This document shows positions 1 to 7,543 of a stretch of DNA of 64,000 nt, piece after piece (positions within the stretch are counted from its first letter, which is position 1; each line of letters opens with the position of its first letter). The notes beneath the pieces are model-generated. The model saw only the letters and a program-made list of their open reading frames with translations, was not told the DNA's origin and ran no database searches. The stretch comes from an uncultured Microcaldota archaeon. Lineage in GTDB: Archaea; Micrarchaeota; Micrarchaeia; Burarchaeales; Fermentimicrarchaeaceae. The position numbers and the translations under genes are program-made. The stretch lies in contig CAISET010000016.1 of assembly GCA_903884505.1 (NCBI GenBank), positions 31,653-95,652 of the forward strand. Direction: 5' to 3'.

Positions 1-990
1 CGTGCCCTCTATCTGGTAGCCGGTGAGGATGATTTTCGAGAGCTCGTTCAAGCGCAGCAGGTAGCTGATTGCAGGCCCGCCGTCCAGCATTCCCGCGCTT
101 GAGACGATTACCCCGGGCGCTGAAGTGGCCTTGCGGCGCTGTGCCTCGGTTTCCACCATGTCTGTGTTGCGGATTGCCTTGCGCAGCGCATTCGCGTCGC
201 GGAGGTAAGAGGGGTAGTCGGAAACTATCTGCGTAGCGGTCTTGGACATGCCGTCAAGCCAGACCTCCGCCTCTGGAAGGAGCTCCGAGAGGACAATTAG
301 GAGCTCCTGGCTGCGACCCACTGCGAAGGATGGAAGAAGGGCTATGCCGCCCTGCTCAATGGTCTCGCGTATTTCCTTGACCAGCTGCTTTTCCAGCTTC
401 GAGCGCTCAGGGTGGTCGGTGTCGCTGTAAGTCGATTCCATGATGAGGATGTCGACCTTCTCCTCGAGGTCTGCTCCGGCATGCAGGCGCGTGGGCTCGA
501 GCTTCAGGTCGCCCGTGTAAAGGACGCGCTTGTGCTCCGCGTATACCTCGACCATGGCTGAGCCGGGGATGTGACCGGCGTCGAGGAGAGTCAGCCGGAC
601 ATCGCCTGAGAGCTGGAAGGGCTTGCGGAAGCCGAGCGGGATGAAGGCGCTCTCGTATTTCTTAAGGGAGAACGAGGAGAAAGGGACCTGCTCGCCCCTC
701 ATGCGCGCGACTTTCATGGAATCTCGTATGAGCAGGGATGACAGCGCCTCCGTGGGGTAGGTAGTGAAACAGGGGACGTTCGCAGTCTCGTAAAGGAGAG
801 GTGCGGAGCCGCAGTGGTCGAGGTGCGCGTGCGAGAGTATGTAGGCGTCTATGCTGCCCTGCAGGGGCATCGGGTATTCGGAGCGCGCGCCGAGCTTAAC
901 GCCGTAGTCGAGCATGAGGCGCTTGCCAGCTTCCAGCAGGATTGCGGACCTGCCGACCTCGCGCGCTGCACCGCAAAACGTGAGCCTCAC
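1..990 (-). CDS. beta-CASP metallo-beta-lactamase ribonuclease (aCPSF2/aRNase J type), C-terminus cut by window edge
   Basis: Cytoplasmic RNA-processing nuclease of the beta-CASP branch of the metallo-beta-lactamase fold. Translated from the right, the protein opens with RLTFCGAAREVGRS and carries the metal-binding motif SHAHLDHCGSAPLLY (HxHxDH), a second metal site at DAGHIPGSAM, TGDLKLEP, and the beta-CASP part with ESTYSD and LPSFAVGRSQE. No KH domain precedes the nuclease fold, which separates it from aCPSF1/FttA and points to the shorter aCPSF2/aRNase J group. The GTG at 990 gives the usual family N-terminus; an in-frame GTG at 999 is possible. The gene runs off position 1, so about a third of the protein is missing. 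It diverges from the winged-helix gene to its right. The family call is strong; whether it is a 5'-3' exonuclease or an endonuclease is not decidable here. Confidence 0.9.
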   Translation of the reverse strand, partial: MRLTFCGAAREVGRSAILLEAGKRLMLDYGVKLGARSEYPMPLQGSIDAYILSHAHLDHCGSAPLLYETANVPCFTTYPTEALSSLLIRDSMKVARMRGEQVPFSSFSLKKYESAFIPLGFRKPFQLSGDVRLTLLDAGHIPGSAMVEVYAEHKRVLYTGDLKLEPTRLHAGADLEEKVDILIMESTYSDTDHPERSKLEKQLVKEIRETIEQGGIALLPSFAVGRSQELLIVLSELLPEAEVWLDGMSKTATQIVSDYPSYLRDANALRKAIRNTDMVETEAQRRKATSAPGVIVSSAGMLDGGPAISYLLRLNELSKIILTGYQIEGT

Positions 991-1103
991 CAGAACCACC
1001 GCGCGAACGTTTGCGGCGCTGTTGCCCGGAGGCAACTTGCGCCGAGAAAACCGAGTCTCATGGAATCGTAAGGTTTAATAACGATTGGACTAAAAATGCT
1101 TCT

Positions 1104-1826
1104 GTGGATGAGCTTACATTTACTGACCTTGCCGTGCTTGAGAAAATAGACGAAAACACGGTGGTGGAGAAGTTCGGCACGAAAATAAACTCTGCATTCT
1201 TCGACGCTGCGAACATACTTGGGACTCTGAAGCAGAAGGGGCTCTTAGACATCAAGGCATCATTCCCTGGCCCAAGCGAGGTCTTCCTCACGGACAAGGG
1301 AAAAATGGTGATGTCTCTCGCAAAGGAGAAGGCGGCGCAGGAGCTGGACAGGCTCGATGAGATAATACTCCAGACCATTGCGAATGGGTACAAGGACCCA
1401 AAGAAGATTGAGGAAAAGCTGAATATCAGGAGCAGCGACCTAGCATACCACCTGCAACGGCTCGCCGTGCAGAACTTTGCGAGTTACAACTTCAGGAGCA
1501 GGAACGCTGCGAGCGGAAATCCCAGCCTCCCGCTTCTGAGAGTGGAATTCGCGCTCACTGAGCAAGGATTTGCCCGCGCTGGCTATCCCCAGCCCCCGAG
1601 CGAGGAAGAGCTGAAGAAGGACAGCGATGATATTGCGGAGATAATCAGGGACAGACCTCCTGCCATTGCCGCCCCGGCGCGGCCGCTCAAGATGGACAAG
1701 GAGGCGAGGATGAAGGCGAAGCTGGAATACTATTCGAGGGACGTTGTCAAATACGCCGTCATCGGGGTAGTGGTGCTCGCAATAGCGGCTGCTGCGGCGT
1801 ATTACTGGCTATTTCTAAGGCATTGA
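1104..1826 (+). CDS. Membrane-anchored protein with two winged-helix-like domains
   Basis: A 240-residue protein without a family name I recognise. The N-terminal half reads as a winged helix (TDLAVLEKIDENTVVEKFG, then a wing with FLTDKGK). A second helix-turn-helix follows (LQTIANGYKDPKKIEEKLN..SSDLAYHLQRL), again ending in a wing-like FALTEQGFA. A charged linker leads to one C-terminal transmembrane helix (about residues 215-236) and a short RH tail, so the DNA-binding part would sit on the cytoplasmic face. The GTG start at 1104 is chosen because a TATA-like TTTAATA at 1073-1079 lies about 26 nt upstream, typical for a leaderless archaeal mRNA; the longer frame from 1011 runs back through the divergent gene. 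It stops 9 nt before acdB and may share its transcript. Inference: a membrane-tethered transcriptional regulator. Confidence 0.7.
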   Translation: MDELTFTDLAVLEKIDENTVVEKFGTKINSAFFDAANILGTLKQKGLLDIKASFPGPSEVFLTDKGKMVMSLAKEKAAQELDRLDEIILQTIANGYKDPKKIEEKLNIRSSDLAYHLQRLAVQNFASYNFRSRNAASGNPSLPLLRVEFALTEQGFARAGYPQPPSEEELKKDSDDIAEIIRDRPPAIAAPARPLKMDKEARMKAKLEYYSRDVVKYAVIGVVVLAIAAAAAYYWLFLRH

Positions 1827-1835
1827 GGTGTAATA

Positions 1836-2483
1836 ATGCCTCTCGATTTCTCGCGCGAGGGGATTTCAAAGCTGCTCGCTAAGCACGGCGTCAGGATAGC
1901 TCAGGAATCGGTTGCGCGCAGCCCGGATGAGGCGGCGGGGATTGCCGAGAAAATCGGGTATCCCGTGGTTCTGAAGGTCGTTTCGGATGAAATCCTGCAC
2001 AAGACCGACTGCGGGTGTGTGAAGGTTAATCTCGTGAGTGAGCATGACCTGCGGAGCGCTTACACCCAGATAATGCACAATGCGGGCAGCGCGAAAGTGA
2101 AGGGAATGCTTGTGCAGAAGATGGTGAAGAAGGGCATTGAGCTGATAGTTGGCGGAAAGAAGGACGAGCAGTTCGGCCAGCTAATCCTCTTCGGGCTTGG
2201 CGGAATATTCGTCGAAGTGCTCAAGGACGTGAGCGTGCGCGTCTGCCCGATAACCATCGATGAGGCGCGGGAGATGATAGGCGAGATCAACGGCTCGCCG
2301 CTGCTGAAGGGCGCGAGGGGGACTGTTCCGGTCGACACCGAGAAGCTCGCGCACCTGCTTGTGAATGTTTCGAAAATGCTGGATGAGAACCAGGAGATTT
2401 GCGAGCTTGACCTGAACCCGATAATAGCTTATGAGGACGGGTATCTTGCAGTGGATGTGAGGGTGATTCGGTGCGTGACCTGA
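1836..2483 (+). CDS. acdB: Acetyl-CoA synthetase (ADP-forming), beta subunit
   Basis: The ATP-grasp subunit of ADP-forming acetyl-CoA synthetase, which converts acyl-CoA + ADP + Pi to acid + ATP + CoA and is a main ATP-yielding step in many fermentative archaea. The 215-residue protein has the ATP-grasp_5 pattern: YPVVLKVVSDEILHKTDCG near the N-terminus, the GMLVQKMV..G.ELIVGGKKDEQFG strand and loop, FGLGGIFVEVLKDVSVRVCP, and LDLNPIIAYEDG near the end. Length matches the separate beta subunit of the ACD type rather than the fused form. It overlaps the alpha subunit by 13 nt, implying translational coupling and a stoichiometric complex. The start ATG at 1836 follows GAGGTGTAATA. Confidence in the family is high; acetate as against aryl or branched acids cannot be read from sequence. 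Confidence 0.93.
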   Translation: MPLDFSREGISKLLAKHGVRIAQESVARSPDEAAGIAEKIGYPVVLKVVSDEILHKTDCGCVKVNLVSEHDLRSAYTQIMHNAGSAKVKGMLVQKMVKKGIELIVGGKKDEQFGQLILFGLGGIFVEVLKDVSVRVCPITIDEAREMIGEINGSPLLKGARGTVPVDTEKLAHLLVNVSKMLDENQEICELDLNPIIAYEDGYLAVDVRVIRCVT

Positions 2484-3847
2484 GGCCCATATTCGAGCCG
2501 AAGAGCATCGCGATAATAGGCGCGTCCAGGGAGCCGGGCAAGATAGGCCACGTGATTGTGAGGAATTTCATCGATGGAGGGTTCCCAGGCCAGCTTTATC
2601 CGGTCAACCCGAATGCGAAGGAGATAAACGGGTTGAAATGCTACAAGAGCGTGCTGGATATTCCGGGGAAGGTGGATTCCGCAGTTGTCGTCGTTCCCGC
2701 TAAAATCGTGCCGAAGGTCCTGGAGGAGTGCGGGAAGAAGGGAATTAAGGGGATAGTGGTGATAAGCGGCGGCTTCGCCGAGGTAGGGGATTACGAGCTG
2801 GAGAAAAAACTCGCTGACATATCTAGGGAGTACGGGCTGCAGGTGATAGGGCCGAACTGCCTCGGGGTGGTAAACCCCTCAACGAAAGTGGACAGCATTT
2901 TCCTCCCGACGCACAAGATGGGAAGGCCGAAGATGGGCGGCGTGGCGTTCCTAACGCAGAGCGGCGCGGTGGGAAGCACGATTCTGGACCTTGTCGCGCG
3001 CGAGGGGTTCGGGATGAGCAAGTTCATCTCCTATGGGAATGCGACCGTTGTTGATGAGACGGACCTGCTCGAGTACCTGGGGAAGGACAAGAAGACCAAG
3101 ATAATCGTGCTCTACCTGGAGGGCGTGAAGAGAGGGAAGGAGTTCTTCAGGGTAACTAGGAAACTGGCGAAGAAGAAGCCGATTGTTGTGATAAAGGCCG
3201 GGACAACTGAGAATGGGGCGGCTGCAGCGAAGTCGCACACCGGCTCGCTTGCCGGAAGCTATGCAGCTTACAGGGCGGTTTTCAGGCAGAACAGGCTTGT
3301 GGAGGCGAAGGAGCTCGACGATGTGTTCGACTTTGCGAAAATTTTCGATACGCAGCCCCCATGCACGGGAAACAGGGTTGCGATAATAACGAACGGCGGC
3401 GGGATGGGCGTGCTTACTGCCGACGCAGTCATCAAGAACGGGCTTGAGCTCGCGGAATTCAGCGAAAAGACGAAGAAGAGGATAAGGGAAACGATGCCTC
3501 CGACCGTGAATGCGCGCAACCCGTTCGATATAGTAGGGGACGCGGATGCCGCGAGGTTCGAGGAGGCGATTGGGCTTGCCTATGGCGACCCGAATGTTGA
3601 CGCGCTGATAATAATCACGCTATTCCAGACCGTGAGCCTGGACTCGCGCGTCGTTGATGTTGTCGTCAAGGCTGCGGAAGATGGGCAGAAGCCAGTCATC
3701 ACGATTGCGCTCGGCGGGGAATACACCGAGATGCAGAGAAGGGCCCTTGAAAGTTCGGGCGTGCCTTCGTATGACTGCCCCAATGCAGCCGCAAGGTCGC
3801 TCGCAAAGCTGGTGGAGTATTCGCGCTTTGTGAAAGGAAAGGCCTAG
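2471..3847 (+). CDS. acdA: Acetyl-CoA synthetase (ADP-forming), alpha subunit
   Basis: Catalytic CoA-ligase subunit of the ADP-forming acyl-CoA synthetase. Domains in order: CoA-binding Rossmann domain (KSIAIIGASREPGKIG, then GPNCLGVVNP), the succinyl-CoA ligase-like domain (LTQSGAVGSTILD), and the C-terminal ligase domain. The phosphohistidine loop is present as KSHTGSLAGS, with the His at about residue 256; known enzymes carry the phosphoryl group on this residue between the active sites. GNRVAIITNGGGMGVL and NPFDIVGDAD mark the last domain. At 458 residues it is the normal separate alpha subunit. The GTG start at 2471 lies inside the end of acdB, so the two are translated together. It ends convergently with, and overlaps by 4 nt, the Mre11-like gene. 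Confidence 0.93.
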   Translation: MRDLRPIFEPKSIAIIGASREPGKIGHVIVRNFIDGGFPGQLYPVNPNAKEINGLKCYKSVLDIPGKVDSAVVVVPAKIVPKVLEECGKKGIKGIVVISGGFAEVGDYELEKKLADISREYGLQVIGPNCLGVVNPSTKVDSIFLPTHKMGRPKMGGVAFLTQSGAVGSTILDLVAREGFGMSKFISYGNATVVDETDLLEYLGKDKKTKIIVLYLEGVKRGKEFFRVTRKLAKKKPIVVIKAGTTENGAAAAKSHTGSLAGSYAAYRAVFRQNRLVEAKELDDVFDFAKIFDTQPPCTGNRVAIITNGGGMGVLTADAVIKNGLELAEFSEKTKKRIRETMPPTVNARNPFDIVGDADAARFEEAIGLAYGDPNVDALIIITLFQTVSLDSRVVDVVVKAAEDGQKPVITIALGGEYTEMQRRALESSGVPSYDCPNAAARSLAKLVEYSRFVKGKA

Positions 3848-5043
3848 TCCTTCAGCAGCTCTTCAAGCGCGGCTGCCGCCGCTTCCTTCTTTTCGCTTGA
3901 GAAAAGGTCGAAGAGGTAAGCCGCATCCATGCCCGCAAAGCCTGCGGCCTTGAGCTTCTCGCGGAGCAGCTCTATCCCGAGCTCGCGTATGGAAACGCTC
4001 TTCTCCCGCAGCGAGCGTATCCGCGCTATCTTGTCCTTCAGCTCTTCGGAAGCGAACGATTTGTCTATGCTGACGAACGCGCGGACCGCGTAGTCGTCCT
4101 GGATGCGGGCGAGGGATGCGTCCGAGGCTGAGAAGCCCTTCCGCAGCGAGCCGCGGAGTCGGAGGCGGATTATTGGCGGCTTCGGGAACTTCTGGGAAAG
4201 CACCTGGTCAAGCGCGGCCCTTGCCGCCTTTTCCACATCTTCCGGCGCTGCGGAATCGAACTCGAGCTCCCTGAAGATGAACGGCCGGCTCGTGATGCCG
4301 AAGAACTCTTGCGATTTCGTTGCGGTGTCGAAGACGAAGAAGCCCTTTCCCTCAGCCTCATCCTCCTTCAGCTGGGTGACGACCGTGCTGCCCGGAATGA
4401 GGAGGGGCTTGCCGCCGACTTTCGCTTCCGTGCGCCTGTGCATGTGGCCGCAGACGTAGAGGTCGAAGCCCTGCGGCAGGTCCTCGATGCTGAGCAGGTC
4501 GGTGCGCGCCGAGATGAAGTCCGAGAGGGACTGGTGGAACGCGAAGATGTTGAATGCCCCGGGGACTGGCTTTGGGGACAGGGCCTCCAGCGCATCCTTC
4601 GCACGCTTTTCAGGCACGCCGCCAAACCCGAAGATTGCGACTTTTTCCCCGCCCTTCTCGATTATGACCGTGGCGGACTGCGCGTTTACCACGAAGCCGC
4701 CCGCCTCGAGCACGCTTATTGGATTGGCAAGCTCCTTCGGCCGCATCTCGTGCGTGCCGTGTATTGCGATTATCGGGAGCGCGCAAGTGCAGCTTCTCCC
4801 ATCGCGTGCCTTGAAATCCGCGACGCGCGCCCCCCATTTCTTGCCTCCGAGGCTTCGGAACAGCGAGAAGGCCTGGGAGAGCGTCTCCGGCTTCGGGATC
4901 CTGCTGTCAAAGAGGTCGCCCGGAAGCAGCAGCGCGTCCGCCTTTTCCGCCGCAAGCTGCAGGGCCGCGACCGCCTGCTCGGAAGCGTCCTGGGCAAAGC
5001 GCTCATAGCCGAGGTGGAAATCGGAGAGGATTGCGATTTTCAT
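3844..5043 (-). CDS. Mre11/SbcD-like DNA repair exonuclease
   Basis: Calcineurin-fold metallophosphoesterase of the Mre11/SbcD family, expected to process DNA ends together with a Rad50-type ATPase, which is not in this window. Visible metal motifs are SDFHLGYERF (residues 7-16), GDLFDSRIP (42-50), IHGTHEMR (about 95-102) and CGHMHRRTEA. The third motif normally reads GNHD or GNHE; here the Asn that usually ligates or stabilises the metal is Thr. Residues 64-90 add an insert containing CTCALP. The C-terminal 150 residues form the helical capping/Rad50-binding region. Length (399) is normal. The start ATG lies about 27 nt from a TATA box shared with the divergent small gene at 5100, so the mRNA is probably leaderless. 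Confidence 0.85.
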   Translation of the reverse strand: MKIAILSDFHLGYERFAQDASEQAVAALQLAAEKADALLLPGDLFDSRIPKPETLSQAFSLFRSLGGKKWGARVADFKARDGRSCTCALPIIAIHGTHEMRPKELANPISVLEAGGFVVNAQSATVIIEKGGEKVAIFGFGGVPEKRAKDALEALSPKPVPGAFNIFAFHQSLSDFISARTDLLSIEDLPQGFDLYVCGHMHRRTEAKVGGKPLLIPGSTVVTQLKEDEAEGKGFFVFDTATKSQEFFGITSRPFIFRELEFDSAAPEDVEKAARAALDQVLSQKFPKPPIIRLRLRGSLRKGFSASDASLARIQDDYAVRAFVSIDKSFASEELKDKIARIRSLREKSVSIRELGIELLREKLKAAGFAGMDAAYLFDLFSSEKKEAAAAALEELLKD

Positions 5044-5065
5044 TCGGAGAATATTTTAGGGGTGA

Positions 5066-5075
5066 ATATTTATAA
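5066..5075. promoter_or_regulatory. Single TATA box serving two divergent leaderless genes
   Basis: TATTTATAAG reads as a TATA box on both strands. It sits about 27 nt from the ATG of the Mre11-like gene (5043, minus) and about 29 nt from the ATG of the small membrane peptide (5100, plus). Only 56 nt separate the two start codons and there is no room for separate promoters or leaders. Confidence 0.6.
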
Positions 5076-5099
5076 GGCGGGCAATAAAAGCAGGGCATT

Positions 5100-5186
5100 A
5101 TGGAGCCCGATGTCGTCTCGGCGATTTCAACTGTGATTGTGCTAACCGTGCTCATAATCGCCTTCATCTATTACGTTACAAAATAG
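5100..5186 (+). CDS. 28-residue single-span membrane peptide
   Basis: A very short open frame starting MEPDVVSAIS, continuing as one hydrophobic helix (TVIVLTVLIIAFIYYV) and ending TK. Support comes from position: the ATG is about 29 nt after a TATA box, as expected for a leaderless archaeal mRNA, and the stop is 8 nt before the ATG of the membrane gene downstream, whose ribosome site AGGTG overlaps this stop. It may be a small subunit or partner of the EamA-type protein. No family is recognised; the function is unknown. Confidence 0.55.
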   Translation: MEPDVVSAISTVIVLTVLIIAFIYYVTK

Positions 5187-5194
5187 GTGTGCAA

Positions 5195-5623
5195 ATGCCA
5201 ATGCCCAACATAGACTGGAGAATCACGAGCATACTCGTGATGCTTTTCCTGGGCGTATATGCCGTTGCCATCAGGAAATTCTTCATCAGCGGCGGGGACT
5301 GGAGGATGCTTCTTCCAGTCGCCGGGTTGGTCGGCCTGCTTTCGCTCGCATATTTCGCGCTCGTTTACAGGGACGTGAGCTTCAGCGGCGGAACAATCCT
5401 CCCAATCACAATCGCGATGGTCTCGATAGGAATCGTCACCCTGCTGTCCATGCTTGTCTATTCGGACCCGAAGGCGCAGATGAACGTGGCCATGCCACTC
5501 ATGGCCTTGTCTATGGTTTCCACTGCCGTGCTATCTATATTCTTCCTCGGGGAGACGGTAACACTCAAGACCTGGGCCGGAATCGCCCTCGCGCTCGTCG
5601 CCATCTTCCTTCTCGCGGTTTGA
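5195..5623 (+). CDS. Small EamA/DMT-type membrane protein (half transporter)
   Basis: A 142-residue hydrophobic protein with four to five predicted spans: SILVMLFLGVYAVAIRKFF, MLLPVAGLVGLLSLAYFALV, ILPITIAMVSIGIVTLLSML, AMPLMALSMVSTAVLSIFF and TWAGIALALVAIFLLAV. The phrase FFLGETVTLKTWAGIALALVAIFLL is the typical end of an EamA domain. Full DMT carriers have two such domains (about 300 residues), so this single-domain form would need to dimerise, as paired small multidrug-resistance-like proteins do. The ATG at 5195 has AGGTG five bases upstream; an in-frame GTG lies at 5189. Substrate unknown. Its last 59 nt overlap the oppositely oriented ogt gene. Confidence 0.65.
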   Translation: MPMPNIDWRITSILVMLFLGVYAVAIRKFFISGGDWRMLLPVAGLVGLLSLAYFALVYRDVSFSGGTILPITIAMVSIGIVTLLSMLVYSDPKAQMNVAMPLMALSMVSTAVLSIFFLGETVTLKTWAGIALALVAIFLLAV

Positions 5624-5960
5624 GGGCGCCTTCCGAGAGCAGCAGCTTCATTTTTGCCTTGCTTCCCCTGCGCCCCGAGTAGCTGCCAATGCTTCCGTCG
5701 CTCCTCATCACGCGGTGGCAGGGAATAAGAATGGGGCATGGGTTTTTCCGAAGCGCTGAGCCTGCGGCGCGGCATGCGCGCGGATGGCCCGCCTGCCTCG
5801 CTATCTGCGCGTAGGTGCGCGTCTCGCCGCGCGGAATCCTCGCTGTGGCGATGAGAACCTCCTTTTCAAAAGCAGTGAAACCGCTTAGGCCCGGGAAAGA
5901 TTTTCCGCAATCCTTTTCATGCCTGCGACCTTGAGCTGCCGTCTTACCAGTTCCACGCAA
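5565..5960 (-). CDS. ogt: Methylated-DNA--protein-cysteine methyltransferase
   Basis: Suicide repair protein that moves O6-alkyl groups from guanine to its own cysteine. The C-terminal DNA-binding/active-site domain is unmistakable: FTAFEKEVLIATARIPRGE, TYAQIARQAGHPRACRAAG (helix-turn-helix with the Arg finger) and PCPILIPCHRVMRSDG, where PCHRV holds the acceptor Cys. There is no N-terminal ribonuclease-like domain, so this is the short form. The start is uncertain. The only standard start in frame is TTG at 5960, which would overlap the DHH gene upstream by 76 nt, while homology begins around 5900 with no ATG, GTG or TTG nearby. The C-terminal tail (KPREGRWRRARGRFRPRS) is an Arg-rich extension beyond the normal domain and overlaps the end of the EamA gene on the other strand. 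Confidence 0.85.
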   Translation of the reverse strand: MRGTGKTAAQGRRHEKDCGKSFPGLSGFTAFEKEVLIATARIPRGETRTYAQIARQAGHPRACRAAGSALRKNPCPILIPCHRVMRSDGSIGSYSGRRGSKAKMKLLLSEGALKPREGRWRRARGRFRPRS

Positions 5961-6895
5961 AGTGAAAGCGCCTCCTTGGTCCGGCCGGCCTGTGGGCTGT
6001 CCACTCCTGCTGCCGCGGGATGGCCCCCACCGCTCCCTCCTATTGCCTTGCCTACCTCATTCATTATTGCTGCGAGGTCTATGTAGTAATCGGAAACATG
6101 GGATGGCAGGCAGCGGCCCGAGATGCGCAGCTCATTGCGCGTTTCCTGCGCGACGAAGGCGAAGTCGGCGCCGAGAAGGACGAGCTTCTCCGCGATGGCT
6201 GCCTCGTATGTGCTGGCCTCGGAGGTGGCGATGACGAAGTCTCCGGCGCGGATGCTCGTTGCGCGCGCGAAAGCCTTCAGGAGCGCGATGCGCTGGTCCG
6301 CCTTGGGCCTCGGCTCCGCGAGTGTGAAGAACTGCGCCACGGTCATCTTCGTGCGCTTGAGGAGATATGCGGTAATCTCGATTGTCCGGGTCGTAGCGGC
6401 GCGGAATTCCGCGCTGTCGAACACTATTCCCGTGAGCAAAGCCTCGGCCGTGCGGCGCGAGATGGCGAAATTGAGCTCGCGGAAGAGTTCATAAACGAGT
6501 TCGCAGGTTGAGGAGGCGGAGTTTTCAATGAGGGAATGCGTCGCTTTTATGGCATCGGAGTGTATGGAGTGGTGGTCTAGGACTACGACGGGGCCCTTGA
6601 AATTCCGCACGTAATCCAGCATGCGCGTGAGGAAGGCCTCGGAATTTGTATCGAGTATTATTAGCGTCTCTGGCGAGAAGGAGAGGCCTTCGAATTTCTG
6701 GATTTCGGACTTGAAGTAGCTGCGTATTCGCTTTCCCTCTGCGTCTATCTCATCGGGGGCGCAGATTTTTGCGTTGGTGAAATATTCGGCGAGCGCGATT
6801 GCTGATGCCACGGTGTCGGCATCCGCCTGTGAGTGGAGGACGAGAAGCACCGGCCTGCCCCGGTTCTCGCTGATGAACCTTGCGAATTCGCGCAT
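5885..6895 (-). CDS. DHH/DHHA1 family phosphoesterase (NrnA/RecJ-like)
   Basis: Metal-dependent phosphoesterase of the DHH superfamily; relatives degrade short oligonucleotides, pAp or cyclic dinucleotides, or act as archaeal RecJ. Motifs: LHSQADADTVASA (motif I, where DHNPDxDA is usual), ILDTNSEAF (motif II), VVVLDHHSIHSDA (the DHH motif) and a C-terminal DHHA1 nucleic-acid-binding part with IGGSGGGHPAAAG. At 336 residues it is the size of NrnA-like proteins, shorter than bacterial RecJ. It follows prefoldin beta by 6 nt on the same strand and belongs to the end of the exosome superoperon, which supports an RNA-turnover role, for example removal of short RNA fragments left by the exosome (inference). 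Confidence 0.85.
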   Translation of the reverse strand: MREFARFISENRGRPVLLVLHSQADADTVASAIALAEYFTNAKICAPDEIDAEGKRIRSYFKSEIQKFEGLSFSPETLIILDTNSEAFLTRMLDYVRNFKGPVVVLDHHSIHSDAIKATHSLIENSASSTCELVYELFRELNFAISRRTAEALLTGIVFDSAEFRAATTRTIEITAYLLKRTKMTVAQFFTLAEPRPKADQRIALLKAFARATSIRAGDFVIATSEASTYEAAIAEKLVLLGADFAFVAQETRNELRISGRCLPSHVSDYYIDLAAIMNEVGKAIGGSGGGHPAAAGVDSPQAGRTKEALSLCVELVRRQLKVAGMKRIAENLSRA

Positions 6896-6901
6896 CTCGG
6901 T

Positions 6902-7252
6902 TCATCCCGCGCCTTTCATCCCTTTTGTCGCAGCCTCGATTTTCCCCTTGAGCTCCATCAGCTTCGAGCGGAGCTTCTCCTCCTGCTTCCCGAGCACCTG
7001 CGAGCGCACGAGCATCGTCTCCTTCTTCTCGGCAAGCTCCTTTGCGAGCGAATCCTTGTTCGATTCGAGGAGGATGGCACCCGTGGACTTGTAGACCTTG
7101 CCCGATGCCTTCTTTAGCTCCTCGAGCGCGCCCTCGAGCTCTTCAACCTGCATCCGCACCTGCCCTTTCTGCATCACGATCATCTGCAGCTGGTTCTGCG
7201 CCTGCTGGAATTCAAGAACCTGCTGCTCCGTTTCTTTCGAGACGTCTGCCAT
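6902..7252 (-). CDS. pfdB: Prefoldin beta subunit
   Basis: Cytosolic co-chaperone subunit; two alpha and four beta subunits form a jellyfish-shaped hexamer that holds unfolded proteins in coiled-coil arms. The 116-residue chain has the two long helices joined by the short beta-hairpin segment KVYKSTGAILLES, flanked by heptad-rich QQVLEFQQAQNQLQMIVMQK and KKETMLVRSQVLGKQEEKL. The start is supported by GGTGATTTGA just before the ATG. It is the last core member of the superoperon, 63 nt after pcc1. That gap contains a potential hairpin (GTTCAA..CCCTG pairing with CAGGG..TTGAAC). Confidence 0.93.
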   Translation of the reverse strand: MADVSKETEQQVLEFQQAQNQLQMIVMQKGQVRMQVEELEGALEELKKASGKVYKSTGAILLESNKDSLAKELAEKKETMLVRSQVLGKQEEKLRSKLMELKGKIEAATKGMKGAG

Positions 7253-7315
7253 TCAAATCACCAACTCCCAGTTCAAGTCCCTGCACAGTTCCCGCACAGG
7301 GTGATTTGAACCAAA

Positions 7316-7543
7316 TCATGCCTCCAAACCTGTGGTTATGACTGAAGCCAACCTTAAATATGTGTTTATTGCTGCGCGCAGCGCCGGCAAATCCGATGCC
7401 GTGATGCGCATCGCGAGGTTGGCGCCTTCGGCACGCAGCTCTATCTTCGAGCGCGAGCGCTCAATCTTCTCGGACTCTATGACTTTCAGCGCGGCTTTCG
7501 CGTCCTTCGGGCTTTTGAAATTCAGGTTAATGCTCGCTTCCAT
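7316..7543 (-). CDS. pcc1: KEOPS complex subunit Pcc1
   Basis: Small dimerising subunit of KEOPS, the complex that makes the t6A modification at position 37 of ANN-decoding tRNAs. The 75-residue protein has the Pcc1 two-strand/helix fold: EASINLNFKSPKDAKAALKV, ESEKIERSRSKIELRAEGA, LAMRITASDLPALRAAINTY and LRLASVI. The ATG at 7543 is chosen because it begins exactly at the domain; the longer frame starts inside the Brix gene. It overlaps the upstream Brix gene by 17 nt. Pcc1 occupies this position between the Brix gene and prefoldin beta in many archaeal superoperons, which supports the call for such a short protein. Confidence 0.85.
   Translation of the reverse strand: MEASINLNFKSPKDAKAALKVIESEKIERSRSKIELRAEGANLAMRITASDLPALRAAINTYLRLASVITTGLEA

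Noticed and set aside
4309..5136. 275-residue plus-strand frame opposite the Mre11-like gene
   Set aside because: Shadow of the conserved minus-strand nuclease gene.
7253..7315. tRNA-like GGTTCAAATC sequence between pcc1 and prefoldin
   Set aside because: No acceptor or anticodon stem can be built around it; it is better explained as a hairpin in the intergenic gap.
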